Part shown: one piece after another, positions 47,127 to 56,190 of the stretch
Layout: every line of letters starts with the position of its first letter
Position numbering within the stretch: the first letter of the stretch is position 1
DNA from: Solirubrobacterales bacterium
Lineage (GTDB): Bacteria > Actinomycetota > Thermoleophilia > Solirubrobacterales > Solirubrobacteraceae
Length of the DNA: 64,000 nucleotides
NCBI GenBank assembly: GCA_003132505.1
Contig: PKXY01000036.1
Location: 62,001-126,000 of the forward strand
Direction of reading: 5' to 3'
The notes under the pieces: generated by a model
What the model was told of the DNA's origin: nothing
Databases searched by the model: none
The model's input: only the letters and a program-made list of their open reading frames with translations
Position numbers and translations under genes: made by a program

Positions 47127-48341
47127 GTGGCCCTGCTCAAACTCAGCGCACCGCTCCGTCGGGAGCTCGCTCGCGTGCTCCCCTCTCGCCCCTTCTCGCT
47201 CGAGTTCTGGGACGGGGGGCGACTTCCTGCCACAGAGACGGGCGCGCCGACGTTCTACATCCGCCGCGCCTCCGCGATCGCACACGCGCTGCGCGCTCCG
47301 GGACCGCTAGGTCTCGGTCGAGCCTACGTCGAGGGATCGCTCGACTGCGACGACCTCGACTCCGCGTTCATCGTCGTCGACGACTGGGTGCCACCCCAGA
47401 TCGCGAACAAGGACAAGGCGCGCCTACTCGCGGCGCTCGCTCTGGCCGCCGCTCCAGCCGGCATCCCGCGCCGGCCCCGCAGCGAGCTGATCCTCAAGGG
47501 CGAGCGCCACAGCCGTGAGCGCGACGCTGCGGCGGTTCGCTACCACTACGACGTCGGCAACGAGTTCTTTGCGCTCTTCCTCGACGAGTCGATGACCTAC
47601 AGCTGCGCCGTCTTCTCACGCGGCGCGCTGACGCTCGAGGAGGCACAGCTGGCAAAGCTCGACCTCGTCGCGACGAAGCTCGAGCTCCAGCCGGGTCAGC
47701 GTTTGCTCGACGTCGGCTGTGGCTGGGGCAGCTTTGCGATTCACGCTGCGCGCGAGTACGGCGTGCACGCGACGGGGATCACGCTGTCGCCGTCACAGGC
47801 CCAGCTGGCGCGCCAGCGCGTCGCCGACGCGGGCCTGTCCGATCGCGTCGAGATCCGGATCGCCGACTACCGCGAGCTCGCCGACGAGCCGTTCGACGCG
47901 ATCGCGAGCATCGGCATGGCCGAGCACGTCGGCGTCGAGCAGATCGACACCTACGCCGCCGCGCTCAACCGCGTCCTGCGCCCCGGCGGCCTGCTGCTTA
48001 ACCACGCGATCAGCCTGATGCGCCCCGAGGAGGACCCGAGCGCCGACAAGTTCACAATGCGCTACGTCTTCCCCGACGGACACCCGCTGCTGCTCTCGCG
48101 CACCCAGCTCGCGTTCGAGCGCGCCCGCTTCTACACCGAGCATGTCGAGGGCTTCATGAAGGACTACGCCGACACGCTGCGCCACTGGCACGACCGCCTC
48201 GACCAGCATCTCGAGGAAGCCGAGCGGCTCGCCGGGATCGAGCGCCTGCGGATCTGGCGTCTCTACCTGCGCGCCGCGCGCCACGGCTTCGACGTCGGCT
48301 ACACCGCCGTCTATCAGATCAAGGCGCGCAAGCCGCTTTAG
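47127..48341 (+). CDS. cfa: Cyclopropane-fatty-acyl-phospholipid synthase
   Basis: 404 residues. The N-terminal lipid-binding part (FYIRRASAIAHALRAPGPLGLGRAYVEG) is followed by the SAM-dependent domain: HYDVGNEFFALFLDESMTYSCAVF, the SAM motif RLLDVGCGWGSFAIHAAREYG (near 193), GITLSPSQAQLA and SIGMAEHVG. The enzyme adds a methylene across cis double bonds of membrane lipids, a typical stationary-phase or stress modification. GTG 47127. It converges on the TetR gene across a triple-palindrome spacer. Confidence 0.94.
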   Translation: MALLKLSAPLRRELARVLPSRPFSLEFWDGGRLPATETGAPTFYIRRASAIAHALRAPGPLGLGRAYVEGSLDCDDLDSAFIVVDDWVPPQIANKDKARLLAALALAAAPAGIPRRPRSELILKGERHSRERDAAAVRYHYDVGNEFFALFLDESMTYSCAVFSRGALTLEEAQLAKLDLVATKLELQPGQRLLDVGCGWGSFAIHAAREYGVHATGITLSPSQAQLARQRVADAGLSDRVEIRIADYRELADEPFDAIASIGMAEHVGVEQIDTYAAALNRVLRPGGLLLNHAISLMRPEEDPSADKFTMRYVFPDGHPLLLSRTQLAFERARFYTEHVEGFMKDYADTLRHWHDRLDQHLEEAERLAGIERLRIWRLYLRAARHGFDVGYTAVYQIKARKPL

Positions 48342-48346
48342 TGTGA

Positions 48347-48417
48347 CCGGGGCGCGCATGCGCGCCCCGGCGGATCGGTGCATGCACCGATCCGAGCCTC
48401 GGCGCACGCGCCGAGGC
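48347..48417. terminator. Three adjacent long palindromes between convergent genes
   Basis: Palindrome 1 (48347-48370) and palindrome 2 (48371-48394) are each perfect over 24 bases, centred on GCATGC. Palindrome 3 (48396-48417) is GCCTCGGCGC-AC-GCGCCGAGGC. The three stand side by side with one base of gap, between the stop of cfa and the stop of the TetR gene. They would form a very strong two-way terminator; other roles are possible. Confidence 0.65.
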
Positions 48418-48423
48418 CTGACC

Positions 48424-49083
48424 CTACGTCGGTCGCACCCTCGGTAGCGAAGGGCGGGCAGGCGAGTAGACGGCGCGCCACCAGAGCTCGGCCATCACTC
48501 GCACCGACTCGTTGGCGTCGCCACCGCCGATCACGACCTCGCGCACGATCTGGCCTTCGACCATCGCGAGCAACGCCCTCGAGGAGGTGCCGGCGGGAAT
48601 GTCGTCGGGAGCGAGACCGCGCTGCTGGTCGCGGCGGATTCGCCTTGCCGCGGCGTTGCGCAACCGCATGATGTAGGGCTCCCACTCCGCCGGCAGGCGG
48701 TCCATCTGGCCGCTCAGGCGGGCGGCCAGCAGCAGCACCGACGCGTGCTCGTGAACGGCCGCGAGGGTCCGCGCGAGCGCACGGTGGATGTCGCGCCGCG
48801 GGTCGCCGTCGCCCTCGAGGTATGGCTCCGCAGCGGCGTACATATCGCTGAAGGCGAGCTGGATCAGGCGGTCGATCACCGCCCGCTTGTTCGGGAAGTA
48901 GAAGTAGACGGCCGTCCGGCTCACGAACGCACGTCGCGCGATGCCGTCGATCGTGATCCGCTCGTATGGCTCCTCAAGCAATGCCGCCCGGGTTGCCTCG
49001 AGGATCGACTCCTCGGTCGCATTGCGCGAATGCTGATCGCGCGCCGCGCCGCCGTCGACTACGTAGAGCGCGCGCGTCACCAA
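48424..49083 (-). CDS. TetR/AcrR family transcriptional regulator
   Basis: About 219 residues from the TTG at 49083, with other starts possible (GTG 49080). The HTH is clear: ESILEATRAALLEEPYERITIDGIARRAFVSRTAVYFYFPNK. The all-helical ligand domain follows. It lies 78 bases downstream of fabF on the same strand, next to the convergent cfa. A role in controlling the fab operon or cfa is plausible, as for FasR-type regulators, but no operator has been identified. Confidence 0.9.
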   Translation of the reverse strand: MVTRALYVVDGGAARDQHSRNATEESILEATRAALLEEPYERITIDGIARRAFVSRTAVYFYFPNKRAVIDRLIQLAFSDMYAAAEPYLEGDGDPRRDIHRALARTLAAVHEHASVLLLAARLSGQMDRLPAEWEPYIMRLRNAAARRIRRDQQRGLAPDDIPAGTSSRALLAMVEGQIVREVVIGGGDANESVRVMAELWWRAVYSPARPSLPRVRPT

Positions 49084-49161
49084 GCGAGAAGACCCCGGGG
49101 GCGATGAGCGAGCATGCTGGCGAGAAGCGTAGCCGCCTGTGACGCGGTCTGAATGCCGCGA

Positions 49162-50427
49162 TCAGGCGGCCGCCAGCGCGAGGCAGGCGTTCTGGCCGCC
49201 GAAGCCGAACGAGTTCGAGAGCGCCAGCTTGATCCCGGGCGCTTCGCGCGCACCCTCCGTCACGTAGTCGAGGTCGCAGTCGGGATCGGGCTCCTCGTAG
49301 TTGATCGTCGGCGGCAGCATTCCACGGCGCAGCGTCTCGACGCAGACCAGCGCCTCGGCCGCGCCGGCCGCGCCGAGCAGGTGCCCGATCGCCGACTTCG
49401 TCGAGGAGACCGGCGGCGCGTCCTCGCCGAACAGCCGGTGGATCGCGAGCGTCTCAATGCGATCGTTGATCGGAGTCCCCGTGCCGTGCGCCGAGATGAA
49501 GTCGACGTCGCCCGGCGCCGCGCCGGCATCGACCAGGGCCGCACGCATCGCGATCTGCGCCCCGAGTCCCTCTTCGTCGGGCTGGACCATGTCGAACGCA
49601 TCGTTCGACGCGCCATAGCCGATGACCCGACCGTAGACCTTGGCTCCGCGCGCGGCGGCGTGCTCTTCGCGCTCCAGCACGAGCACGCCGGCGCCTTCGC
49701 CCATCACGAAGCCGTCACGGCGCGCGTCGAAAGGACGCGACACGCCCCCCGCGGAGAGTGCTCCCATCCGCCGGAACGCGGCGATGCAAAGGCTCGTCAG
49801 CGCCGCTTCGCTGCCGCCGGCAAGCACGACGTCGGCGGCACCGCGCTCGATCATCCGCATCCCCTCGCCGATCGCGTGCGACCCGGTCGCGCAGGCGGAG
49901 GCGATCGAGAAGCCCGGCCCGTGCAGGCCGAGGTGGATCGCGACCTGGCCGGCGGCGGCGTTGGGCATCATCATCGGCACGAAGTTGGGGGAGACGCCGC
50001 GCTCGCCACGCTCGATGAACGATGTGCACTGCTCCTGCAGGGTCGTAAGCCCGCCGACCCCCGTTCCGAGCAGCACCGCGACGCGATCCGGATCGCACTC
50101 GGACACCCCCGCTTCGCCGGCGGCCTCCAGTGCCGCGACGAGGCCGAGCTGCGTGAAGCGGTCCATGCGCCGTGCGGCGCGCGGATCGAGGTGCCGGTCG
50201 GGGTCGAAGTCGGTGCAAGCCGACAAGCCGTCGACGATCCCCGAGCGGCCGGCGAGGAGCGCGTCGAAGAACTCGTCGGCCCCCTCTCCGAGCGAGGTGA
50301 CGACACCGCGACCGGTTACCGCGACGCCTGTGCCGCGCGTGGCGACACCGCCCGAGCCCGCCCCGCGTGTGGTGCCTGTGCCGCGCTGAGCGACACCGCC
50401 CGAGCTCGCCCCGCGTGTGGTGCTCAC
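49162..50427 (-). CDS. fabF: Beta-ketoacyl-ACP synthase II
   Basis: 421 residues. Catalytic triad: Cys in [15 protein letters not shown], His in [12 protein letters not shown] and His in [32 protein letters not shown] starts the conserved core. GTG 50427 overlaps the ACP stop (GTGA). Between this start and the core lies an unusual 30-residue leader made of two 16-residue repeats. No start codon in frame occurs after the repeats, so they are very probably translated. It elongates acyl-ACP by two carbons. Confidence 0.95.
   Translation of the reverse strand: MSTTRGASSGGVAQRGTGTTRGAGSGGVATRGTGVAVTGRGVVTSLGEGADEFFDALLAGRSGIVDGLSACTDFDPDRHLDPRAARRMDRFTQLGLVAALEAAGEAGVSECDPDRVAVLLGTGVGGLTTLQEQCTSFIERGERGVSPNFVPMMMPNAAAGQVAIHLGLHGPGFSIASACATGSHAIGEGMRMIERGAADVVLAGGSEAALTSLCIAAFRRMGALSAGGVSRPFDARRDGFVMGEGAGVLVLEREEHAAARGAKVYGRVIGYGASNDAFDMVQPDEEGLGAQIAMRAALVDAGAAPGDVDFISAHGTGTPINDRIETLAIHRLFGEDAPPVSSTKSAIGHLLGAAGAAEALVCVETLRRGMLPPTINYEEPDPDCDLDYVTEGAREAPGIKLALSNSFGFGGQNACLALAAA
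50327..50422. repeat. Two tandem copies of a 48-bp unit at the 5' end of fabF
   Basis: 50327-50374 and 50375-50422 match at nearly all positions (differences at GCGCGTGG/GCGCTGAG and GAGCCC/GAGCTC). In the fabF frame they give [16 protein letters not shown] and [16 protein letters not shown]. Because 48 is a multiple of three, copy-number change keeps the frame. Confidence 0.85.
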
Positions 50428-50687
50428 GCGCTTGCCGGCTCGTTCGCGAGTGACATCGTCAGGCGGACCGCGTCGCCGACGCCCGCGATCGAGCGCAGCT
50501 CGCCGTCGGCGATCTTGACGCCGAAGCGGTCCTCGAGCGCGGTCACAAGCTCGACCAGCTCGAGCGAGTCGATGTCGAGATCGCGCCACTCAGTGTCCAT
50601 CGTCGCCTCGTCGGCGCCGGGGACCTTGAGCTGAGCGAGCTCTGCGCGCACGCCCTCGAGGACCTGCTCTTCAGTCAACTGTGCCAT
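50424..50687 (-). CDS. acpP: Acyl carrier protein
   Basis: 87 residues with the phosphopantetheine site Ser41 in [12 protein letters not shown]. The helical pattern and acidic surface are normal. The start ATG 50687 overlaps the fabH stop (TGATG); the stop overlaps fabF. It carries the growing acyl chain for the surrounding Fab enzymes. Confidence 0.95.
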   Translation of the reverse strand: MAQLTEEQVLEGVRAELAQLKVPGADEATMDTEWRDLDIDSLELVELVTALEDRFGVKIADGELRSIAGVGDAVRLTMSLANEPASA

Positions 50688-51682
50688 CACGTGCTCCTTG
50701 TCTTGACTTTTTGGGCTTTGCCGCGCTTGTCGATCGCAGCGCCGTCCTTCCACGAGCTCACCCCGGCGCCCCAGACAAACCCGGCCCCGAACGCGACCAT
50801 CGCGACCAGCGCACCCGCAGGCAGTCGGCCGTCACGCTGGGCTGCGGCGAGCCCGAGCGGGATCGACGCCGCCGAGGTGTTTGCTGTCAGCTCGACGTTG
50901 AACGAGACGCGCTCATGCGGCACATCGAGCGCATCCGCGACCGCAATGACGATCCGCGCATTTGCCTGGTGGGGCACGAAGTAGTCGATGCTCGTTGCGT
51001 CGAGCCCGAGTCGCTCGAGCAGTCGCTCGCTCGCCTCGGTCATCCGCGCGACCGCGTGCCTGTAGACCTCTTGGCCGGCCATCCGCAGCAGCGGCCGTTC
51101 GCGTTCGGCGTAGAGCAGCGGCGCCAGCTCCGCGTCGTAGCCGAACTCGAAGCCGGCGATGCCGACGCCCTCGCTGATCGGTCCGACCAGCGCCGCTCCG
51201 GCGCCGTCGCCGAACAGCACGGCCGTCGAGCGGTCTTCGTGGTCGGTGATGCGCGATAGCGCCTCCGCGCCAACGACGAGCACGTGGCGCGCGCGCCCGC
51301 TCTCGACAAGTGCGGCGGCGTGATCGAGTCCGTAGAGGAATCCCGCGCATGCGGCGTTGAGGTCGACGACGCCCGCGTGCTCGGCGCCCAGCTTTGCCGC
51401 AACGGCGGGTGCCAGGCCGGGCGTGAGCTGGTCCGGCGTGATCGTCGCGATGATCACATGATCGACGTCGCCCGGTTCCTTGCCCGCGTCGCGCAGCGCC
51501 GCCGCGCAGGCGCTGGTCGCGAGGTCGGCGAGCGTCTCGTCGCCTTGCAGCCAGTGCCGCTCGCGGATGCCGGTGCGCCTGACGATCCACTCATCGCTCG
51601 TGTCGAGTTCGCCGACGAGGTCGGCGTTGGTGACCACGCGTGGCGGCAGCGCGTCGCCGATGCCGAGGATCCCGGGTTTCAC
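50687..51682 (-). CDS. fabH: Beta-ketoacyl-ACP synthase III
   Basis: 331 residues. Catalytic Cys in [14 protein letters not shown] (near 113), His in VPHQANARI (near 249) and Asn in [11 protein letters not shown] (near 279). [19 protein letters not shown] opens the thiolase fold. It condenses acetyl-CoA or branched starter units with malonyl-ACP to start fatty acid synthesis. GTG 51682 overlaps the fabD stop. It ends with a short basic tail ([10 protein letters not shown]). Confidence 0.95.
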   Translation of the reverse strand: MKPGILGIGDALPPRVVTNADLVGELDTSDEWIVRRTGIRERHWLQGDETLADLATSACAAALRDAGKEPGDVDHVIIATITPDQLTPGLAPAVAAKLGAEHAGVVDLNAACAGFLYGLDHAAALVESGRARHVLVVGAEALSRITDHEDRSTAVLFGDGAGAALVGPISEGVGIAGFEFGYDAELAPLLYAERERPLLRMAGQEVYRHAVARMTEASERLLERLGLDATSIDYFVPHQANARIVIAVADALDVPHERVSFNVELTANTSAASIPLGLAAAQRDGRLPAGALVAMVAFGAGFVWGAGVSSWKDGAAIDKRGKAQKVKTRST

Positions 51683-52488
51683 TGGACGGGAACCGTCCGC
51701 TTCACGAGGCCGGTCAGGATCCGGCCAGGTCCGAGTTCGATGTACTCCTCGACTCCGAGCTCGTGGAAGGCGAGCAGCGTCTCACGCCAGCGCACCGGCA
51801 GCAGCAGGTTCTCGGCGAGCTGTCGCTGCGGGTCCGTGAATGGGGTGACGGTGCTGTTCGAGTACACCGGGATCCGCGGCTCGCGGAATGCGGTGCGCTC
51901 GAGCGCGACGCGCAGGCGCTCGGCCGCCGGCGCCATCAGCGGCGAATGGAAGGCGCCGCTCACGTCGAGTCGTTGCGCCCGCGCCCCGGTTTCCTCCTTG
52001 GCACGCTCCTCCGCCTGCGCGAGCGCCGCGATCGGACCCGCCAGCACGAGCTGGCCCGGGGAGTTGTCGTTCGCCACGATCAGCTCGAGGCTGGCGGCGA
52101 GTTGGGCGATCGCCTGCGGGTCACCCTTCAGCATCACGGTCATGCCGCTCGGCGTCAGCGCTGCGGCCTCCGCCATCGCGCTCGCCCGCTCGTCCACGAG
52201 CTCGAGCGCCGGCTCGAAATCAACCGCGCCCGCCGCGACGAGGGCCGCGTACTCGCCGAGCGAATGACCCGCGGCGACGAGACCCTCGGGCTGTTCGAGC
52301 TGCCAGCGAGCGACCGAGCAAAGGAACACCGCGGGCTGCTGGTAGCGCGTTCCCTCAGCCAGCCGCTGGAAGGGGTCGTAGTCGAGCAACTCGAGGCCAA
52401 GGCGAATCGCCGGTGCATCACGCAGGCCGTCCGCCATGTCTTCGCTGTGGCTTCCCTGACCGGGGAAGATGAGTGCCGCCCGTGCCAT
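51679..52488 (-). CDS. fabD: Malonyl-CoA:ACP transacylase
   Basis: 269 residues. ALIFPGQGSHSEDMADGL at the start (His in place of the usual Gln of GQGSQ), the active-site Ser in AAGHSLGEYAALVAAG, and His in SGAFHSPLMAPA. It loads malonate onto ACP. First gene of the fabD-fabH-acpP-fabF operon; about 140 bases separate it from the TMEM175-type gene upstream. Confidence 0.94.
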   Translation of the reverse strand: MARAALIFPGQGSHSEDMADGLRDAPAIRLGLELLDYDPFQRLAEGTRYQQPAVFLCSVARWQLEQPEGLVAAGHSLGEYAALVAAGAVDFEPALELVDERASAMAEAAALTPSGMTVMLKGDPQAIAQLAASLELIVANDNSPGQLVLAGPIAALAQAEERAKEETGARAQRLDVSGAFHSPLMAPAAERLRVALERTAFREPRIPVYSNSTVTPFTDPQRQLAENLLLPVRWRETLLAFHELGVEEYIELGPGRILTGLVKRTVPVQ

Positions 52489-52630
52489 CCCACCTCAGCA
52501 GACCCGATTTCCCGGCGCCGGTTGCAGAGGTTTGACGCGCTGGGCGGATCTGTCAACTGTCGTGCCGGTGGTGGCGGAGTGGAAGATCACCGCGAGCTCG
52601 CTCCTTTCGCGTGCTCGACTCTGCCTGCCT

Positions 52631-53230
52631 CTAGTCGAGCACCTTCCCCGGGAAGGTGTAGTAGACGGCTGTTAGCCCGCACAGGGCCAGGCTGGCCGTC
52701 GCGTTGACGAACGCCATCGCTATCGCGACGACGTACACGAGCAGTCCCACGGCGTTGCGTCGGATCAGGTAGCTGACGTGGCGCTCCTTTATCTGCTCGC
52801 TGAAGAGACCGGCGTGCGTGGTCCACAGATATGTGGCGAAGAACGTGACCGACATCGCGAGCAGCGTTCCGGCATAGACAGCAGCAGCGACATGCTGGTC
52901 AGACGGCGCGCTCAGGTGTCCAGCGAGCAGACCCGTCGGGAAGGGGATCAGCGTCACGAACATCAGCAGCACGAGGTTCAGCAGCATCAGCGTGCGATCG
53001 GCTCGCACGATTCGGTCGAACTGGGCGTGGTGGTTCATCCAGATGATGCCGATCGTCAGGAAGCTCACGACGTAGGTTGCGTAGTGCGGCCATTCGCTGC
53101 CGAGTGCGTGCGCAAGCTGGCCCTGCTTCGCCTCGACGTGCAGACCAAGAACGAGCAGTGTGATGGCGACCGCGAAGACGCCGTCGCTGAACGCCTCGAG
53201 GCGAGCCGTGGCATTTTCCGCGATGGGCAT
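52631..53230 (-). CDS. TMEM175-type (DUF1211) membrane protein, putative K+ channel
   Basis: 199 residues with six hydrophobic helices. The hallmark RLEAFSDGVFAVAITLLVL, including the FSD motif, stands at residues 10-28, just after the chosen ATG 53230. IGIIWMNHHAQFDRI and LMLLNLVLLMFVTLIPFPTG follow the family pattern. Bacterial TMEM175 proteins with this motif form weakly selective potassium channels; function here is inferred from the motif. Divergent from the GST-like gene, with 43 bases between starts. Confidence 0.88.
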   Translation of the reverse strand: MPIAENATARLEAFSDGVFAVAITLLVLGLHVEAKQGQLAHALGSEWPHYATYVVSFLTIGIIWMNHHAQFDRIVRADRTLMLLNLVLLMFVTLIPFPTGLLAGHLSAPSDQHVAAAVYAGTLLAMSVTFFATYLWTTHAGLFSEQIKERHVSYLIRRNAVGLLVYVVAIAMAFVNATASLALCGLTAVYYTFPGKVLD

Positions 53231-53273
53231 CGCGCGCCGGACGCTAGCGGACCAACCGGCATAATCGAACGGG

Positions 53274-54173
53274 ATGAGCGGACCGAGCGCCGAAGCCACA
53301 CTGGGGGCCTTCGAGCGTGCCCCGTCCGTCTTTCGCGAGCGGGTCGAGATCACCGAGCCGGGCCGCTACCACCTTTACGTGGCATCGGCCTGTCCGTGGT
53401 GTCATCGCACGATGATCGTGCGCAAGCTCGAGCGGCTCGAGTCGGCGGTTGGGATATCGCACCTCGACCCGATCCGCGACGAGCGGGGCTGGGCGTTCAC
53501 CGGCGGCATCTACGAGGACCCGGTCGAGGGGATGCGGTTCCTCTCGGAGGCCTACGAGCGAACGGCGCCCGGCTACAGCGGGCACGTCAGCGCACCGGTG
53601 CTGTGGGACCGCGAGGAGCGCAGGATCGTCAACAACGAGTCGAGCGAGATCATCCGCATGTTCAACGCGAGTCCCCTCGCGAGCGGACCGGACCTCTACC
53701 CCGAGAGCCTTCGCGAGGGGATCGACACGATCAATCACCGCGTCTATGAGACCGTCAACAACGGCGTGTACGCCAGCGGCTTCGCGCGCAGGCAGGCGGC
53801 CTACGAGCGCGCGGTGACCGCGCTGTTCGAGTCGCTCGACTGGCTCGATCAGCTGCTCGGCGAGCGACGCTACCTGCTCGGCGAAGTGCTCACGGAAGCA
53901 GACTGGCGGCTCTTCCCGACGCTCGTGCGCTTTGACCCGGTCTATGTCGCTCACTTCAAGTGCAACCTGCGCCGCCTGGTCGACTACGCGAACCTGTGGC
54001 CCTACGCGCGGGAGCTCTACCAGCAGCCCGGCATCGCCGAAACCGTTGCGCTCGATGAGATCAAACGCCACTACTACATGACGCACACCTCGATCAATCC
54101 GACCGGGATCGTGCCGCTCGGGCCGCTGATCGACTTCGAGGAGCCGCACGGCCGTGATCGCCGCCGCGCCTGA
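53274..54173 (+). CDS. Glutathionyl-hydroquinone reductase family protein (ECM4/YqjG type)
   Basis: 299 residues. YHLYVASACPWCHRTMIVRKL carries the CPWC active site with the reactive first Cys. GGIYEDPVEGMRFLSEAY, APVLWDREERRIVNNESSEIIRMFN and the helical part with EADWRLFPTLVRFDPVYVAHFKCNL are all diagnostic of this Xi-class GST family. It removes glutathione from glutathionyl-hydroquinones; in actinobacteria another thiol may be used. ATG 53274. Downstream gene after 30 bases. Confidence 0.92.
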   Translation: MSGPSAEATLGAFERAPSVFRERVEITEPGRYHLYVASACPWCHRTMIVRKLERLESAVGISHLDPIRDERGWAFTGGIYEDPVEGMRFLSEAYERTAPGYSGHVSAPVLWDREERRIVNNESSEIIRMFNASPLASGPDLYPESLREGIDTINHRVYETVNNGVYASGFARRQAAYERAVTALFESLDWLDQLLGERRYLLGEVLTEADWRLFPTLVRFDPVYVAHFKCNLRRLVDYANLWPYARELYQQPGIAETVALDEIKRHYYMTHTSINPTGIVPLGPLIDFEEPHGRDRRRA

Positions 54174-54203
54174 CCGCCCGCCGCTCGCGTAGGGTCTCGG
54201 GAC

Positions 54204-54815
54204 ATGTACCACGTCGAGCTTCGCGAGTCTCCGCAGAGAGCGAATGGCTTCAACCTGGACGCGGCGCGCCTACATGCTGAAGTCGTCAATCCCTGGTTGG
54301 CGGGTCAGATCTTCGAGTTCGGCGGCAGCGAATGGGTGCCGCAGCGAATGGGGATCGTGATTCTCGAAGGACCCGAACTGCCGCTGCACCGCCTCGGGAT
54401 GGGCCGCGGCTGGATCAACGCGCTTCGCGACAGCAAGGACGTCACAAAGCAAGTGCTCGAGGCGGCGCAGGCAGCGATCGCGGGCCGTGCGAACGCGACC
54501 GCCCGCGCCGGCGCAAGCCGATCACCTGACATCGAACGCGATATCCTCGCGCGCTGCGCGGCCGGCCCGCTCAGCCTTCCTGCCGTCTGGGATCGCGCCG
54601 AGATCGTTGCACCAGACGCCTCAGCCGGCGAGCGCCTCGTGCTCGCCGAGGCGGCCCTCAATCACCTGCTCGCCGAGCGTCGCGTCGAGCTCTGTCGCGG
54701 CGAGGATCCAAGCGCCGCCTCGCTGCCGCCGAGCGAAGCAGACGCGGTCCTTCGCGCCAGAGAAGCCTGGAGCACCGAGCGCTCCAACGGCCTCTTCGTG
54801 CGGTCGGCAACCTGA
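54204..54815 (+). CDS. Hypothetical protein
   Basis: 203 residues, soluble, no signal or membrane segment. Two parts: an N-terminal about 95 residues (YHVELRESPQRANGFNLDAARLHAEVVNPWLAG, VPQRMGIVILEGPELPLHRLGMGRGW) and a C-terminal acidic helical part (SLPAVWDRAEIVAPDASAGERLVLAEAALNHLLAERRVEL) that could be a winged helix. I do not recognise a family. It has normal local codon use and a clean ATG at 54204, so it is probably a real gene, maybe cotranscribed with the preceding one. Confidence 0.65.
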   Translation: MYHVELRESPQRANGFNLDAARLHAEVVNPWLAGQIFEFGGSEWVPQRMGIVILEGPELPLHRLGMGRGWINALRDSKDVTKQVLEAAQAAIAGRANATARAGASRSPDIERDILARCAAGPLSLPAVWDRAEIVAPDASAGERLVLAEAALNHLLAERRVELCRGEDPSAASLPPSEADAVLRAREAWSTERSNGLFVRSAT

Positions 54816-54877
54816 TCCGAGCCGCGCCGGCGCTGGCCCGAGCCCGCACCGACCATCTACACTGGCTACCCGGCTTG

Positions 54878-54950
54878 GTGGGCGTAGCTCAGCTGGTAGA
54901 GCTCCGGGTTGTGGTCCCGGCGGTCGCGGGTTCGAATCCCGTCGCTCACC
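54878..54950 (+). tRNA. tRNA-His (anticodon GUG)
   Basis: Acceptor GTGGGCG/CGCTCAC (one G-U pair), D arm GCTC-AGCTGGTAGA-GC, anticodon stem CCGGG/CCCGG with loop TTGTGGT (anticodon GTG), T arm GCGGG-TTCGAAT-CCCGT. Discriminator C at 54950 pairs with a G at position -1 (54877), as required for histidine tRNA. No CCA is encoded. Confidence 0.97.
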
Positions 54951-55173
54951 CTCATAAAACTCCTGCAAAGAAGCTCTTTTTCGCGCAGAGTTCGCACGGC
55001 CTTTGGCCGATCCATGGACCAATCATGGACCAATATGTTTTGCGAACGCGACAGGCAGAGGGTGCTGTACACGCGGCGACGCGCACGAGACATAGGGCCA
55101 AGGCAGCGGGACGTAGCTGTTCGCCCAGCGGGTTTCACGGTTATCGTGTGCCACGACCGCGATTGGAGGCCGA

Positions 55174-55569
55174 ATGCCTGATGATGTGTTGAGCGAGCTG
55201 CGCGGTAGCCTGGAGAAGAGGTTGCGTGAGCTCGAGCCGTTGATCACCGAGCACGCGCAGCTCCGTAAGGCGCTAGATGCGCTTGAGGGTGTCGGCAAGC
55301 GAGCGGAGGCGACGGTCGCAGGCGCGGCGAAGCGTGCGCGAGCCGCCAAGGCCACGATTCCGCGAAGGGGTCGCGGGCGTCCTCGCGGAACCGGGGGTCG
55401 GGCCGAGGAGGTGCTGGCGCACGTGCACAAGCAGCCCGGAATCACGATCGCCGAGCTCGCCAAGCGGATGAAGATCAAGCCGAATTACCTCTACCGCGTC
55501 CTCCCCCAGCTCGAGAAGGACGGGAAGCTCCACAAGCGCGACAAGGGCTACCACCCGCCAGAAGGCTGA
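55174..55569 (+). CDS. Small DNA-binding protein with coiled coil, AT-hook-like motif and winged helix
   Basis: 131 residues. An N-terminal helix rich in Leu/Arg/Glu (about 5-50, likely coiled coil) is followed by a basic linker with RRGRGRPRGTGG, whose GRPRG core is an AT-hook. A winged-helix-like domain ends the protein (EEVLAHVHKQPGITIAELAKRM, NYLYRVLPQLEKDGKLHKRDKGYHP). ATG 55174 follows GGAGG (six bases). It could be a small regulator or nucleoid protein. It sits alone between tRNA-His and the tRNA-like scar, at the edge of the defence island. Confidence 0.75.
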   Translation: MPDDVLSELRGSLEKRLRELEPLITEHAQLRKALDALEGVGKRAEATVAGAAKRARAAKATIPRRGRGRPRGTGGRAEEVLAHVHKQPGITIAELAKRMKIKPNYLYRVLPQLEKDGKLHKRDKGYHPPEG

Positions 55570-56190
55570 ACCCGCCAAGATCACGCGACAGTGACGGTCG
55601 CCCCGACGTTGCGGTCTCAAAAACCGCAGCGTCAGGTTCGACTCCTGGGTCCCCCGTCCGCAGAACAGCCCGCAAAACAGCGACTTTCCCCGCTCAGGCC
55701 AGTGTTTCCGGACCGCAGCGCCTCCTCGTTAGGATCCGCATCGATCCGCATGAATCCGCTCTCTTTGGTGGCGGCCGGTCACTAGCCGGTCACTTGGAGG
55801 GGCCTACGGCGGGGCCAGGTGAGCGAGCACTTTGGTAAGGGGCGGCCTACGTAGAAGCGTGCGTTGTGTTGCGGAGCCGTGGGTCATGCATCGTATGACG
55901 CTGCGCCCACGAATCAGCCCACGAACTCGCGAATTGCAGGCATCACGGCGTGTCGCCCCGACAGCAGGGGCATACGCGACAGGGCTGCACCAACAGCAAT
56001 CGGAGCGCCATACGTGAGCAGGAGCGTAATCGCTTGTCGGCCTGGCAACGCTGGCGCGGGGCCGGCAAGTCCTCGATAATCCGCCTATGCCGTCGCGCGA
56101 TTCGCTCCTTCGACCATCTCGGGCCTCGCGGCCCGGCCGCTCCCAGCCGTCGTTGCCCCGAATTTGGCCCTCGATCAGTCGGGGCCGCTC
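55570..56190. other. Gene-free boundary of the defence island
   Basis: About 620 bases without a credible gene. It holds the tRNA-like fragment (55610-55656) and a short direct repeat GCCGGTCACT (about 55776-55798). No integrase, IS end or RNA gene is recognisable. The promoter of the defence genes should lie in the last 150 bases. Confidence 0.45.
55610..55656 (+). other. tRNA-like 3' half, possible attachment-site scar
   Basis: GCGGT-CTCAAAA-ACCGC forms an anticodon arm (anticodon CAA, Leu-like), then AGCG, then the T arm TCAGG-TTCGACT-CCTGG, then GTCCCCC as an acceptor strand. No matching 5' half (GGGGGAC and D arm) lies upstream, so it is not a whole tRNA. Integrases often leave such 3' halves at the ends of islands. 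Confidence 0.6.

Noticed and set aside
54878-54950. tRNA-His as attachment site of the defence island
   Set aside because: No copy of its 3' end was seen at 55-56 kb; the tRNA-like scar at 55610 has a different sequence.
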